Below are positions 34,988-43,998 of a DNA stretch of 64,000 nucleotides, one piece after another. Each line of letters opens with the position of its first letter. The first letter of the stretch is position 1. The notes under the pieces were generated by a model. It was given only the letters and a program-made list of their open reading frames with translations, ran no database searches and was not told the DNA's origin. The stretch is from Blastopirellula marina DSM 3645 (GTDB lineage: Bacteria; Planctomycetota; Planctomycetia; Pirellulales; Pirellulaceae). The stretch covers positions 1,002,717-1,066,716 of the forward strand of contig NZ_CH672376.1 in NCBI RefSeq assembly GCF_000153105.1, read 5' to 3'. Both the position numbers and the translations under genes were made by a program.

Positions 34988-37236
34988 AACGCCGCAATAA
35001 GTCGTCATCCTTTCCGCCGAGCCAGTCTTCGCGTGCGGCCAGCGCGCCGGCGCCGCCTGCATCTCCCGGTTCCGAATGGTTTTCGCTGCTCCTTTGCGGC
35101 TATGTCGCTTGCTTGACCGTGCTGACCCCGCTGATCGGCAGCGAAGGCCCGGTCGGTCGCGGAGTCGAGCTTCCGTGGGTCCTGATGTGGCTCTGGGCGT
35201 TGGCCTTATGGGCGATCGGCGGATTGCTGAGCGGCAAGTTGAGCATCGTCTGGTCGAAGTGGGAATCGCTGCTGTTGGCGCTGCTCGCCTGGTTGGCGAT
35301 CGGCGTAACGATGGTCGCCGGCAGCGGCGAAGTTCGCCCGGCGATCAATCAGTTTTGGACCTACGCCGGCTTGGTCATCGCCTACTTTTTGTATCGGCAG
35401 TTGTTTCGCTCCGCTGCGCGCAAGCGTGCGTTGATCGCGATTGTGATTGCGACGGTGACGGTGTGCGCGACCTACGCGATCTATCAGTACCGGGTCGAAA
35501 TCCCCCAGATGCAGGCCGATTATCTGGCGGACAAAGAACAAGGGCGGCGTGACGCAGGAATCGCCGGGGACGACGATGATCCTCAGGTGAGGAACTTTGA
35601 GTCGCGTCTCATGAGCACCGAACCGGCGTCGACCTTCACGCTGACCAACTCGTTGGCCGGATTTTTGGCGGTAGGTTTGATCATCACCGCAGGCGTCGCG
35701 ATTCAACAGGTTCGAGCGCGATCGTATCTTCAAGCCGCCGTGTTAGCCGTCATCCTGTGTCTGCTCTGCGGGACGTTGATTTTGACGAAAAGCCGTACCG
35801 CCGTCTTGGCGGTCGTCGCCGGCATGGGACTGTGGGGGATATTGGCCAGCAGTTTGCGGCGGCATCTCCCTTGGAAATATCTGGTCGGCGGCGTGTTGCT
35901 GTTGGCGATTGCCGTTGGGGGCGGATTCGCCAGCGGACTGCTGGATCGCGAAGTTTTTACGGAAGCGCCCAAGTCGGTCCTGTATCGTTTGCAATACTGG
36001 CAAGGCGCGCTTGACGTCACTGCCGAACGCCCGCTGTTTGGCTGCGGTTTGGGCAACTTTCAGTCGTTCTACCCGCGCTATATGCCGGCTTCCGCCAGCG
36101 AGACGATCGCCGATCCGCACAACTTTTTGTTAGAGATCGCGGCGTCGGCCGGCGTTCCGGCGGTTCTCTTGTTGCTCGGCTTCATCGCGGTCTGGCTGCT
36201 CCGTTTTCCGACCGGAAGTCAAGCAGAGCCGACTCTCACGGCGGCGGAAGGGAGTCCTGAGCAAGCCCCGGATGCGAGCATCGTGCCGATCTTTGTGGGC
36301 GCGTTGGTTGCTTTTCTACTTGCGCCGCCGATTCGCGCCGTCATGCAAGGCGAGTCGCCGATCTGGATGATGTGGATCGGGCTTCCCTTGGCGCTGGCAG
36401 TCGCCGGGGCGACGTATGGTTGGTCGCGGCGGGGAACGTTGGATCTCTTGACGTTGCGCATCGCGGCGATCGTCTTGATGATCAATCTGCTAGCTGCCGG
36501 CGGCATTAGCTTTCCCGCGGTCGCGTTGTGGCTGTGGTTATTCTGGGGTTTGACGCTGGGGAGCGACAAAGATCAAACGCTGCAGCTCGAAGCGTTTTCG
36601 TCCCGTGCCGGAGTCGCATTGGCTGCTGTGGTGCTGCTGTACGGGATGGTGACGGTGGCGTTGTTTCCCGTCATGTCGTCGTTCACTTCTCTCTATGGCG
36701 TAGTTAATGAAACATTTTCGGAGCAGGTGCGACTGGCCAAGAAGGCGGCGGCGGCCGATCCCTATAGCGTGGACGGTCCGCAGATTTTAGCGAACGTCTA
36801 TTTTCAAGCGTGGAAGTCGAGCCCCGTTCCTCCGAATGTCAACGGAGCGCAACAAGCAGTGGCCGAAACGCTGCGGCGCAGTCCGCGTAACGTCAGTCTG
36901 CAAAGTTGGATCGCGAACAATTACTGGGAGCTCTATCAAAAATATGAAGATCCCGCGATTTTGAAGTTGGCCATCGAACGCCAGGAAAGTGTCTGCCGCG
37001 ACTTCCCCACTCGGGGGTATCACCATGTCGAACTTGCCCAAATGTACGCCGCCGCCGGCCGAAATCAGGAGGCCGCCCAGCAGGCGACCGAGGCGCTTCG
37101 GCTCGACGCAATGCATGACCATAGCGAGCTAAAGTTCGAAAATCGCCGTTTCGACGATGGCCGCTCGGTTTTGACGGTCATGCAAGAACTGGCCAATTCG
37201 GCGAGTACGGAGAAAAATCAAACTCCGAAGTCCTAA
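34984..37236 (+). CDS. O-antigen ligase/polymerase-like membrane protein with TPR tail
   Basis: The 750-residue protein has about twelve helices in residues 25-570. The Wzy_C/WaaL signature lies at RLQYWQGALDVTAERPLFGCG, with the loop ADPHNFLLEIAASAG following. A soluble C-terminal part from about 580 has TPR-like repeats (YHHVELAQMYAAAGRNQEAAQQATEALRL). The fold polymerises or ligates lipid-linked glycans on the periplasmic side. The 4-bp overlap with the WecA-like gene points to one surface-polysaccharide pathway. Which of the two reactions it does cannot be told. Confidence 0.88.
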   Translation: MKRRNKSSSFPPSQSSRAASAPAPPASPGSEWFSLLLCGYVACLTVLTPLIGSEGPVGRGVELPWVLMWLWALALWAIGGLLSGKLSIVWSKWESLLLALLAWLAIGVTMVAGSGEVRPAINQFWTYAGLVIAYFLYRQLFRSAARKRALIAIVIATVTVCATYAIYQYRVEIPQMQADYLADKEQGRRDAGIAGDDDDPQVRNFESRLMSTEPASTFTLTNSLAGFLAVGLIITAGVAIQQVRARSYLQAAVLAVILCLLCGTLILTKSRTAVLAVVAGMGLWGILASSLRRHLPWKYLVGGVLLLAIAVGGGFASGLLDREVFTEAPKSVLYRLQYWQGALDVTAERPLFGCGLGNFQSFYPRYMPASASETIADPHNFLLEIAASAGVPAVLLLLGFIAVWLLRFPTGSQAEPTLTAAEGSPEQAPDASIVPIFVGALVAFLLAPPIRAVMQGESPIWMMWIGLPLALAVAGATYGWSRRGTLDLLTLRIAAIVLMINLLAAGGISFPAVALWLWLFWGLTLGSDKDQTLQLEAFSSRAGVALAAVVLLYGMVTVALFPVMSSFTSLYGVVNETFSEQVRLAKKAAAADPYSVDGPQILANVYFQAWKSSPVPPNVNGAQQAVAETLRRSPRNVSLQSWIANNYWELYQKYEDPAILKLAIERQESVCRDFPTRGYHHVELAQMYAAAGRNQEAAQQATEALRLDAMHDHSELKFENRRFDDGRSVLTVMQELANSASTEKNQTPKS

Positions 37237-37319
37237 TCCCCGGGCGCTCGGTTATCCTAGAAGGATTCCCTTTTCCCAAAATTCATTCTGAACACCTCCC
37301 GTTGTAGGAGCTGAGTCCG

Positions 37320-38483
37320 ATGCGACCTTTGCTTGTTTTGGTTGCCAGTCTGTTCATCGGCGTTGCGATCGGCGCCGCTTCCACGCTCCCTCAGTGGACT
37401 GCGTCCAATGATTTTGGATCGGTCACGCAGCCGCAGGTCGAGCGCGTGCAATCGTCCGATGATCCGATGCCCAACGCGGTCATTGTCGGCGACGCCGTCT
37501 TCGAGTTTGGCAAAATGAATGTCGACGCGACCGAAAAGCATACTTTCCTGATTCGCAACGACGGCGATGCGCCGCTGCAATTAGAAGAGGCCGGCACCAC
37601 GTGCAAGTGCACGCTCAGCACGTTGGCCAAGAAGATGATACCTCCCGGTGAAACGGTCGAGGTAGAGTTGGAATGGCACCCCATCGCCTACGCCGAGTCA
37701 TTCATGCAAACGGCGACGTTGCGCACCAACGACCCGCGCAAACCAGAGCTGGAGCTACGCATTCATGGCGCCGTCGTGCGGGCCATCTACATGAACCCCA
37801 ACGAAGTGAATTTTGGTCACGTCACCGCCGGCGACGACCTCTCAGCCGCCGTGGACGTCGTCTCGGTCGTCAGCGACGACTTCCAGCTGACCGGCGTCAA
37901 GTTGGTGGGCGACGATTCGGGCAAAGCGACGGCGAAGATTGTTCCACTCAGCGCCGAAGAATTAAAGGCGACCGACGGAGGCCGCAGCGGCGGCAAAGTA
38001 GAAATCTTTCTCCCGAAAGGTTTACCGATTGGCGCAACCAAGTTTCGTGCGGAAATTACGACCAACGATCCCGAAGCCAAAATGCTGACGTTGCCGATCT
38101 CGGTTCAAGTGGGGGGCGACATCAACTTCATCTCGGCGGTCAAGATTGACCAAGACAAGAATGTCATGATGCTAGGGACCGTCTCTGGCGAAAAAGGGAA
38201 AAAAGTCGTGGTCAATGTGTTGGTCAAAGGGCCCCATCGTGACGAGACCGAGTTGAGTATCGCGAAAGTGTTTCCCGATTTCATCCAGGCGAAATTGGGC
38301 GAGAAAAAGAAGCTGAACGAAACGGCTGTCCTCTATCCGCTCACGCTTTCGATCCCCCCCGGTACGCCATCGGCTTCCTTTTTGGCAGGAGAAACCGGCA
38401 AATTAGGTGAGATTCGCCTGGGAGTAAAGGGAAATCCACAAACCGAGGAAGTCAGCTTACGGCTCTATTTCGCGGTGGAGTAA
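37320..38483 (+). CDS. DUF1573 protein (exported, Ig-like repeats)
   Basis: The 387-residue protein has a hydrophobic N-terminal helix (MRPLLVLVASLFIGVAIGAA). Ig/ASH-like DUF1573 domains follow: VGDAVFEFGKMNVDATEKHTFLIRNDGDAPLQLEE with the typical TTCKCTLS, and a second unit starting at MNPNEVNFGHVTAG. Such domains are common in exported planctomycete and Bacteroidetes proteins of unknown role. It sits between the polysaccharide block and the tetraheme cytochrome protein, 104 bp ahead of the latter. Confidence 0.9.
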   Translation: MRPLLVLVASLFIGVAIGAASTLPQWTASNDFGSVTQPQVERVQSSDDPMPNAVIVGDAVFEFGKMNVDATEKHTFLIRNDGDAPLQLEEAGTTCKCTLSTLAKKMIPPGETVEVELEWHPIAYAESFMQTATLRTNDPRKPELELRIHGAVVRAIYMNPNEVNFGHVTAGDDLSAAVDVVSVVSDDFQLTGVKLVGDDSGKATAKIVPLSAEELKATDGGRSGGKVEIFLPKGLPIGATKFRAEITTNDPEAKMLTLPISVQVGGDINFISAVKIDQDKNVMMLGTVSGEKGKKVVVNVLVKGPHRDETELSIAKVFPDFIQAKLGEKKKLNETAVLYPLTLSIPPGTPSASFLAGETGKLGEIRLGVKGNPQTEEVSLRLYFAVE

Positions 38484-38587
38484 ATCGGGAAAATCCGGTA
38501 GAAGAAAGGGATTGTTGACCCCGCCTACGCCAGGGCGAAAGGAGGGGCCGCACCAATCGCGCACCTTTCGGCAAGCAGGGCCATTTC

Positions 38588-40240
38588 ATGTTGACGATCC
38601 CAGTCCGCACTCTCCCAGCGACTCTGGTTCTCCTTACACTCACTTTTGCCTTGGTTATTGGCTGCCAAAAGACCGAGACGGGAGGGCCCGCAGCGCCGCC
38701 GACCAGCGCCGCTTCGCCGGTCGAAGTTGCGGTGACCAACGCGCCTAAGCAGTCGCCGCCGGCGATGGGTGAGGAAACGCCGCAGGATCCGCACATGGAA
38801 AAACCGGCTGCGACCGATTCTCCTGCGGCCAGCGAAGATCCTCCGCCGCTTCCCGCGCGGGAGCTGTTCGCCGGTTGGACCAAGCCGCGACTCGCTCTCT
38901 TTTTGACCGGTGAGCAGCATGGCTATATCGAGCCTTGCGGTTGCACCGGGCTCACCAATCAAAAAGGGGGACTCAACCGCCGCTTTACATTTTTGCAGCA
39001 ATTGCGAGAAGAGCGGGGCTGGGACGTCGTCGCGCTCGACGCCGGTAATCAAGTCCGTCGATTTGGTCGTCAGGCCGAGATCAAATTTCAGACGACCGCC
39101 AATGCGATCAAGCAGATGAAATACGACGCGATCACCTTTGGTCCCGATGACCTGCGGCTTTCGGTGGACGAAGTCTTTGTCGCCGTCGCAGACCAAAATC
39201 CCGATAATGCTCGCTATTTCGCCGCCAACGCCAGCTTGCTGGGCGTCACTCCCCGCTATCGCATCCTCGAAAAAGATGGCTTGAAGATCGGCGTCACCGG
39301 CGTCTTTGGCGATAGCCGTCGCGGCGAGGTCGCGAATGATGAAGTCGAATTCCAGCCAGCGCTCGAAGGGCTAGCAGCGGTTTGGCCCGAGTTGGAAGCG
39401 GCCCAATGCGATTTGTACGTGCTATTGGCGAGCGCTTCGCTCGAGGAGAGCCGCGAGTATGCGCGGAAGTTTCCTGGTTTTCGCCTGATCGTATCGGCTG
39501 GCGGCGCCGGCGAACCGACCTTGGAGATGGAAAAGATCGAAGGGACCGACTCACAAATGGTTCAGGTCGGCGTCAAAGGCATGTTCGCCGGCGTCGTCGG
39601 CCTTTACGGCGACCATGCGGAAGAGCTGAAATACGAACGAGTTCCGCTCGACGCTCGTTTCCCCGATTCTGACGAGATGATGACCTTGCTGGCCAACTAC
39701 CAACAGCAGCTTGAAGCGCTCGGTTGGGAAGGTCTGGGGATCAAACCGATCGAGCATCCGACCGGGCGCCAGTTTGTCGGCAGCCAGGTCTGCGGCGAAT
39801 GCCATACGACGGCGATGGAGATCTGGGAAAATACGCCGCATGCACATGCGACGGAGACGCTTGTTCACCCGCCGGAACGTTTCGAAGTTGCGCGCAACTT
39901 TGATCCAGAGTGCATCGCGTGTCATGTCGTCGGTTGGAATCAGTCGCAGTACGTTCCGTACAAGTCGGGCTATCTCTCGCTTGAAGAAACGCCGCTGATG
40001 GCCGGCGTCGGTTGCGAAAACTGCCACGGTCCCGGCGCCGATCACGTCGCCGCCGAACAAGGCGAGTTGATGCTCTCGGATGAAAAGATCGCCGAGCTTC
40101 GCAAGTCGATGCAACTGCCGCTCGAAACGGCGCGTCAAACCTGCATCAAGTGCCACGACATCGACAACAGCCCTGACTTTCACCCAGCCGATACGTTTGA
40201 CTCGTATTGGGAACAGGTCGAGCACTATGGGGTCGATTAG
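38588..40240 (+). CDS. Lipoprotein fusion of a UshA/SoxB-like phosphatase domain and a c554-type tetraheme cytochrome
   Basis: This 550-residue lipoprotein (lipobox VIGC) has a Pro-rich linker to about residue 95. A domain like the 5'-nucleotidase metallophosphatases follows (FLTGEQHGYIEPCGCTG, LDAGNQV, FGPDDLRL), although the usual DxH metal motif is altered to GEQHG. The C-terminal part has four CxxCH heme sites: CGECH, CIACH, CENCH and CIKCH, as in cytochrome c554-type domains. It likely acts at the periplasm side of a membrane in electron transfer; whether the phosphatase part is active is doubtful. Confidence 0.88.
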   Translation: MLTIPVRTLPATLVLLTLTFALVIGCQKTETGGPAAPPTSAASPVEVAVTNAPKQSPPAMGEETPQDPHMEKPAATDSPAASEDPPPLPARELFAGWTKPRLALFLTGEQHGYIEPCGCTGLTNQKGGLNRRFTFLQQLREERGWDVVALDAGNQVRRFGRQAEIKFQTTANAIKQMKYDAITFGPDDLRLSVDEVFVAVADQNPDNARYFAANASLLGVTPRYRILEKDGLKIGVTGVFGDSRRGEVANDEVEFQPALEGLAAVWPELEAAQCDLYVLLASASLEESREYARKFPGFRLIVSAGGAGEPTLEMEKIEGTDSQMVQVGVKGMFAGVVGLYGDHAEELKYERVPLDARFPDSDEMMTLLANYQQQLEALGWEGLGIKPIEHPTGRQFVGSQVCGECHTTAMEIWENTPHAHATETLVHPPERFEVARNFDPECIACHVVGWNQSQYVPYKSGYLSLEETPLMAGVGCENCHGPGADHVAAEQGELMLSDEKIAELRKSMQLPLETARQTCIKCHDIDNSPDFHPADTFDSYWEQVEHYGVD

Positions 40241-40255
40241 TCGGGACCGTTGGGC

Positions 40256-40652
40256 TCGCCAATGAACATGATGCAAGCACCAAGCGTTATGGTGATCATT
40301 TGAGCGTACGCGAGTTTGTGAACGCGGACGTGATTGCCCAAGGACTCTCGGCGTACGCACCGGAAGGCGCCGCGTTTGAGGCGGAACGAATCATGCTGGA
40401 CCGTCTGCAAGAGTTGGCCGCGATGCGAAAATCGTTTGCTTGGGAAACAACGTTGGCGACACGAAGCTAGGCTCGATGGCTGAAAGAGCTAAAGTAGGCT
40501 ACCGAACCTATTTGGTTTTCCTAGGGCTGCCAGACGAGAGCACTGCGATTAAACGAGTGGCCGCGAGAGTGGCGCGCGGCGGATCGCAACGAGAAACGAA
40601 CGTCCAAGCGAGTGAGATATGGAAGACGATTCAATCACGAATAATCCGCTAG
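40256..40652 (+). pseudogene. Decayed zeta-toxin-like P-loop kinase gene
   Basis: Two reading frames together resemble a zeta toxin/UDP-GlcNAc kinase-like ATPase. In frame 1, words such as VREFVNADVIAQGLSAY, PEGAAFEAERIMLDRL and SFAWETTLATRS end at a stop near 40470. The match resumes in frame 3 with KVGYRTYLVFLGLPDEST and IKRVAARVARGGSQ to 40652. The P-loop that should precede REFVNAD is degenerate (ANEHDAST, with no GxxGxGKS). There is no clear start, and the C-terminal part is missing. A frameshift and both ends are lost, so the gene should be inactive. Confidence 0.8.
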
Positions 40653-40702
40653 ACGCGGACTATGACATCGCTCGGAAGTTTGACTCGCGTCGCTTTCGCT
40701 GA
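40619..40702 (+). other. Short frame overlapping the toxin remnant, possible antitoxin fragment
   Basis: A 27-residue frame starts MEDDSITNNPLD and ends KFDSRRFR. It is acidic then basic, as in small toxin-associated proteins, and overlaps the end of the zeta-like remnant by 34 bp. It has no homology I can claim and may be just the residue of a longer gene. Confidence 0.25.
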
Positions 40703-40745
40703 ATCTCGACCCCGTCTGCAAAAGTTCCGCATTCCGCTTTTCTTT

Positions 40746-43700
40746 CTACGCTTCCGCCAATTGCAATGCTTTGACCGCGTCGCAGCCGCGGATGCAATGC
40801 TTGTCGGTTGCAAGTTCCGCGTCGAGGACCGTTTCTGGCGGCAGTTCTAAGTAGACGCCGTCCGCTTCGATCTTTACCGGGAAGGTTTTCACGGCGTATT
40901 CTTCGCCGGTCAGACATTCCCCCGATTCCAGTGAGAAGGTCTTTTTGTGCAGCGGACAAGCGACCTTCGGCGTTTCGCCGGCGGTGCCGATCATGCCGCG
41001 TGATAAGACGAACGCGTTCTTGTGCGGGCACATATTTTGGCACGCGTACCAATTTCCCTGGCTCGCGAAGTTGAAGACGGCGATCTGCGTTTGGCCATAT
41101 TTGATCGCCGAGCCGCCATCGAGTGGGAAATCGGCGACTGCCCCTACGCGAACCCAACTGCGCAGATTGGCCTGGCCGTTGTGATCGATCGTTTCGCCGT
41201 TTAATCCCTTCAATTCGACCAGCGCGACGTTTTCTTTCGGCCAGTCGGCAGGCCGCGCTTGATCGCGCTGCTCGATCAGCTCGATATCCAGCTGATGCTC
41301 GTCGGTATTGGCGAACTGGCGGAACCACTTGCGCTTCTCCGGATTGTTCACCACTTCTTTCCATTCGCACTTGTAGGTGTCGACCAGATACTGCATCTGC
41401 TTTTCCAACTCTTCGGCGACCCCTAATTTGTCGTCGATGACGACGGCTTTCAGATGTTCGAGACCACCTTCCAGCTTCTCCATCCAGGTCGCGGTCCGCA
41501 TCAATTTATCGGCCGTGCGGATGTAGTAAATCAGAAAGCGATCGATGTACGTGATCGCGGTCGCTTCGTCGATGTCGGCGATCAGTAGGTCGGCATGTCG
41601 CGGCTTGGTGCCGCCGTTGCCGCAGACGTAAAGGTTGTAGCCGTTCTCGGTTGCGATCAGGCCGACATCTTTGCACTGGGCTTCGGCGCACTCGCGGACG
41701 CAGCCAGAGACGGCGAACTTCAGCTTGTGGGGCGAACGGAGCCCGCGATATCGTTCTTCGATCGCGATCGCAAAGCCGACCGAGTCGCCGATGCCATAGC
41801 GGCACCAGGTCGAACCGACGCAGCTTTTGACCGTCCGCACCGATTTGCCGTAGGCGTGACCGCTCTCGAATCCGGCGTTGACCAGTTCTTCCCAGATCTC
41901 CGGCAGTTCGTACGCTTGAGCGCCGAACAGATCGACGCGTTGTCCGCCGGTGATCTTGGTGTAGAGCTTGTATTTTTTGGCGACTTCGCCCAGCACGATC
42001 AACTTCTCGGGCGTAATCTCGCCGCCGGGAACGCGCGGAACGACCGAGTAGGACCCGCCGCGTTGAATGTTCGCCAAGAAGCGATCATTCGAGTCTTGCA
42101 ACGTTTGATGCTCCGGCTCCAGGATCTGATCGTTCCACAAAGAGGCCAGGATCGATGCGACCGCCGGCTTGCATATTTCGCAGCCGTGGCCACGACCATG
42201 TTGGGCGATCAGGTCGTTGAATGACTTGATCTCTTTTAGCTGGACGATCTCGTACAGCTCTTGTCGCGTGTGAGCGAAGTGTTCGCACAGGTCGGTGTTG
42301 GCGGCCTTGCCGGCCGCTTTCAACTCGGCGGCCAGCAGATCGGTGACCAGCGGCATGCAGCCGCCGCAACCGGTGCCTGCTTTGGTGCACATCTTTAAGT
42401 CGCCGACGTTGTCGATTCCTTCGTCACGAATCGCTTCGCAAATGCGTCCCTTGGTGACGTTGTTGCAGGAGCAAATCTGGGCGCTGTCGGGCATGTCGGC
42501 GACGCCGCCGATCGCGCTTTTGTCACCGCTGCCGCCGGCGCCGATCAAAGTCGCCGGATCGCAAGGCAAGGGAGCGTCGCTCTTGCTGAGGATCAGCAGC
42601 GTGCCGTAGTCAGAAGCGTCGCCGACCAGCATGCCGCCGAGCAAACGCGAGCCGTCCGGCGTAAATAACAGCTTTTTGTAGATCCCTTTGAATGGGTCTT
42701 CCCAGACGAGCGGTCGGGCTTCTTCGGCCGGCAAGTTGTACTGGCCAAAGCTGGCGACGTCGCAGCCCATCAGTTTGAGTTTGGTCGACATGTCGGCGCC
42801 ATTAAACGTCCGCTCTTGTCCGCAGAAGTTGGCGGCGGCGATCTCGGCCATGTCATAACCAGGAGCGACCAGGCCATAGATCATGCCGGCGTACGACGCG
42901 ATCTCGCCGATCGCGTAGATGTTTGGATCCGAAGATTGCAGACGCTCGTTCACGACGACGCCTCCGCGCTTACCCAGTTCGAGTTGCGAATCTTTCGCGA
43001 GTTCGTCACGCGGACGAATTCCGGCCGAGATGATAATCATGTCGACGTCCAGCGTCGTTCCGTCGGTAAAGAGGATCTGTTGCACATGACCATCGCCGCG
43101 GATCTCTTTGGTTCCTTTGTTCAGCAGCACTTTCAGGCCGAGTGACGTGATCTTCTCGATCAGCATCTTTGAGCCTGCTTCGTCCAGCTGGCGCGGCATG
43201 ACGCGGCCGTTGTATTCAATAACGAACGTTTCCAGATCGAGATCATGCGCCGCTTTGGCCGCTTCTAACCCAAGGAGCCCCCCGCCGATCACAGCGCACC
43301 GCTTACTTTTCTTGCCGTATTCGATGATGCGTTCCAAGTCCTCGATCGTGCGATAGACGAAGACTCCGTGATGTTTCACGCCGGGCAGATCCGGGACAAA
43401 CGGATACGAGCCGGTCGCCATCACAAGATGGTCATAGTGAATCGCCGCTCCCCGATCCGAATAGACGATTTGCGCTGCGCGGTCGATCCGATTGGCTCGA
43501 TCGCCGATGTGCAGCTCGACTTCGTGTTGCTTGTACCAATCCAAGCGGGCGAGCATCAGCTTTTCGGCGTCGCGATGAGCGAAAAAGGAAGTCAGTCCGA
43601 CCCGATCGTACGCGGCGCGCGGCTCTTCGCAAAACGTAACGATCCGATACCTTTGAGCGATGTCCATTTCGATCATGTTTTCGACGAATCGATGGCCGAC

Positions 43701-43748
43701 CATGCCGTTGCCGACGACGACGATGGTTTGCGGATCGGGGGAGATCAT
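40746..43748 (-). CDS. nirB: Assimilatory NADH-nitrite reductase, NirB-NirD fusion
   Basis: The ATG at 43748 (MISPDPQTIVVVGNGMVGHRF) gives 1000 residues; a longer frame to 43817 has no family match. Domain order: FAD/NAD(P)-binding part; BFD-like [2Fe-2S] domain (CSCNNVTKG, GTGCGGCMP); siroheme/[4Fe-4S] sulfite/nitrite reductase part with CVGSTWC and SGCVRECAEAQ; then a C-terminal Rieske-type NirD domain with CPHKN and CPLHKKTF. The four Rieske ligands (C-x-H, C-x2-H) are all present, unlike E. coli NirD. It reduces nitrite to ammonium in the cytoplasm. The linkage to nitrogen assimilation agrees with the amt/PII genes, though these are far away. Confidence 0.95.
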   Translation of the reverse strand: MISPDPQTIVVVGNGMVGHRFVENMIEMDIAQRYRIVTFCEEPRAAYDRVGLTSFFAHRDAEKLMLARLDWYKQHEVELHIGDRANRIDRAAQIVYSDRGAAIHYDHLVMATGSYPFVPDLPGVKHHGVFVYRTIEDLERIIEYGKKSKRCAVIGGGLLGLEAAKAAHDLDLETFVIEYNGRVMPRQLDEAGSKMLIEKITSLGLKVLLNKGTKEIRGDGHVQQILFTDGTTLDVDMIIISAGIRPRDELAKDSQLELGKRGGVVVNERLQSSDPNIYAIGEIASYAGMIYGLVAPGYDMAEIAAANFCGQERTFNGADMSTKLKLMGCDVASFGQYNLPAEEARPLVWEDPFKGIYKKLLFTPDGSRLLGGMLVGDASDYGTLLILSKSDAPLPCDPATLIGAGGSGDKSAIGGVADMPDSAQICSCNNVTKGRICEAIRDEGIDNVGDLKMCTKAGTGCGGCMPLVTDLLAAELKAAGKAANTDLCEHFAHTRQELYEIVQLKEIKSFNDLIAQHGRGHGCEICKPAVASILASLWNDQILEPEHQTLQDSNDRFLANIQRGGSYSVVPRVPGGEITPEKLIVLGEVAKKYKLYTKITGGQRVDLFGAQAYELPEIWEELVNAGFESGHAYGKSVRTVKSCVGSTWCRYGIGDSVGFAIAIEERYRGLRSPHKLKFAVSGCVRECAEAQCKDVGLIATENGYNLYVCGNGGTKPRHADLLIADIDEATAITYIDRFLIYYIRTADKLMRTATWMEKLEGGLEHLKAVVIDDKLGVAEELEKQMQYLVDTYKCEWKEVVNNPEKRKWFRQFANTDEHQLDIELIEQRDQARPADWPKENVALVELKGLNGETIDHNGQANLRSWVRVGAVADFPLDGGSAIKYGQTQIAVFNFASQGNWYACQNMCPHKNAFVLSRGMIGTAGETPKVACPLHKKTFSLESGECLTGEEYAVKTFPVKIEADGVYLELPPETVLDAELATDKHCIRGCDAVKALQLAEA

Positions 43749-43998
43749 GACTCTGCTCGTATCGAAAGAGGGGATGACTGGGAGAACGGGCCGCGGGGCC
43801 GTTCGTAGGAAAAGCAAGTCATGTGCCGCAGAAATCAGACTTGCGGCGCGCCGAAAGAGGCCTCGCTAACCATTGCAATGGAAGGAGGTTGCGCCGATGC
43901 GGACAAAGAATGGTCGCCGGTGACTCCGGAATGCTCAGCGAAGCGGAGCGTGCCGATTTCGCGGATGCCGCGCCGTTGTGCAGATGTCGCGTCGCCGA

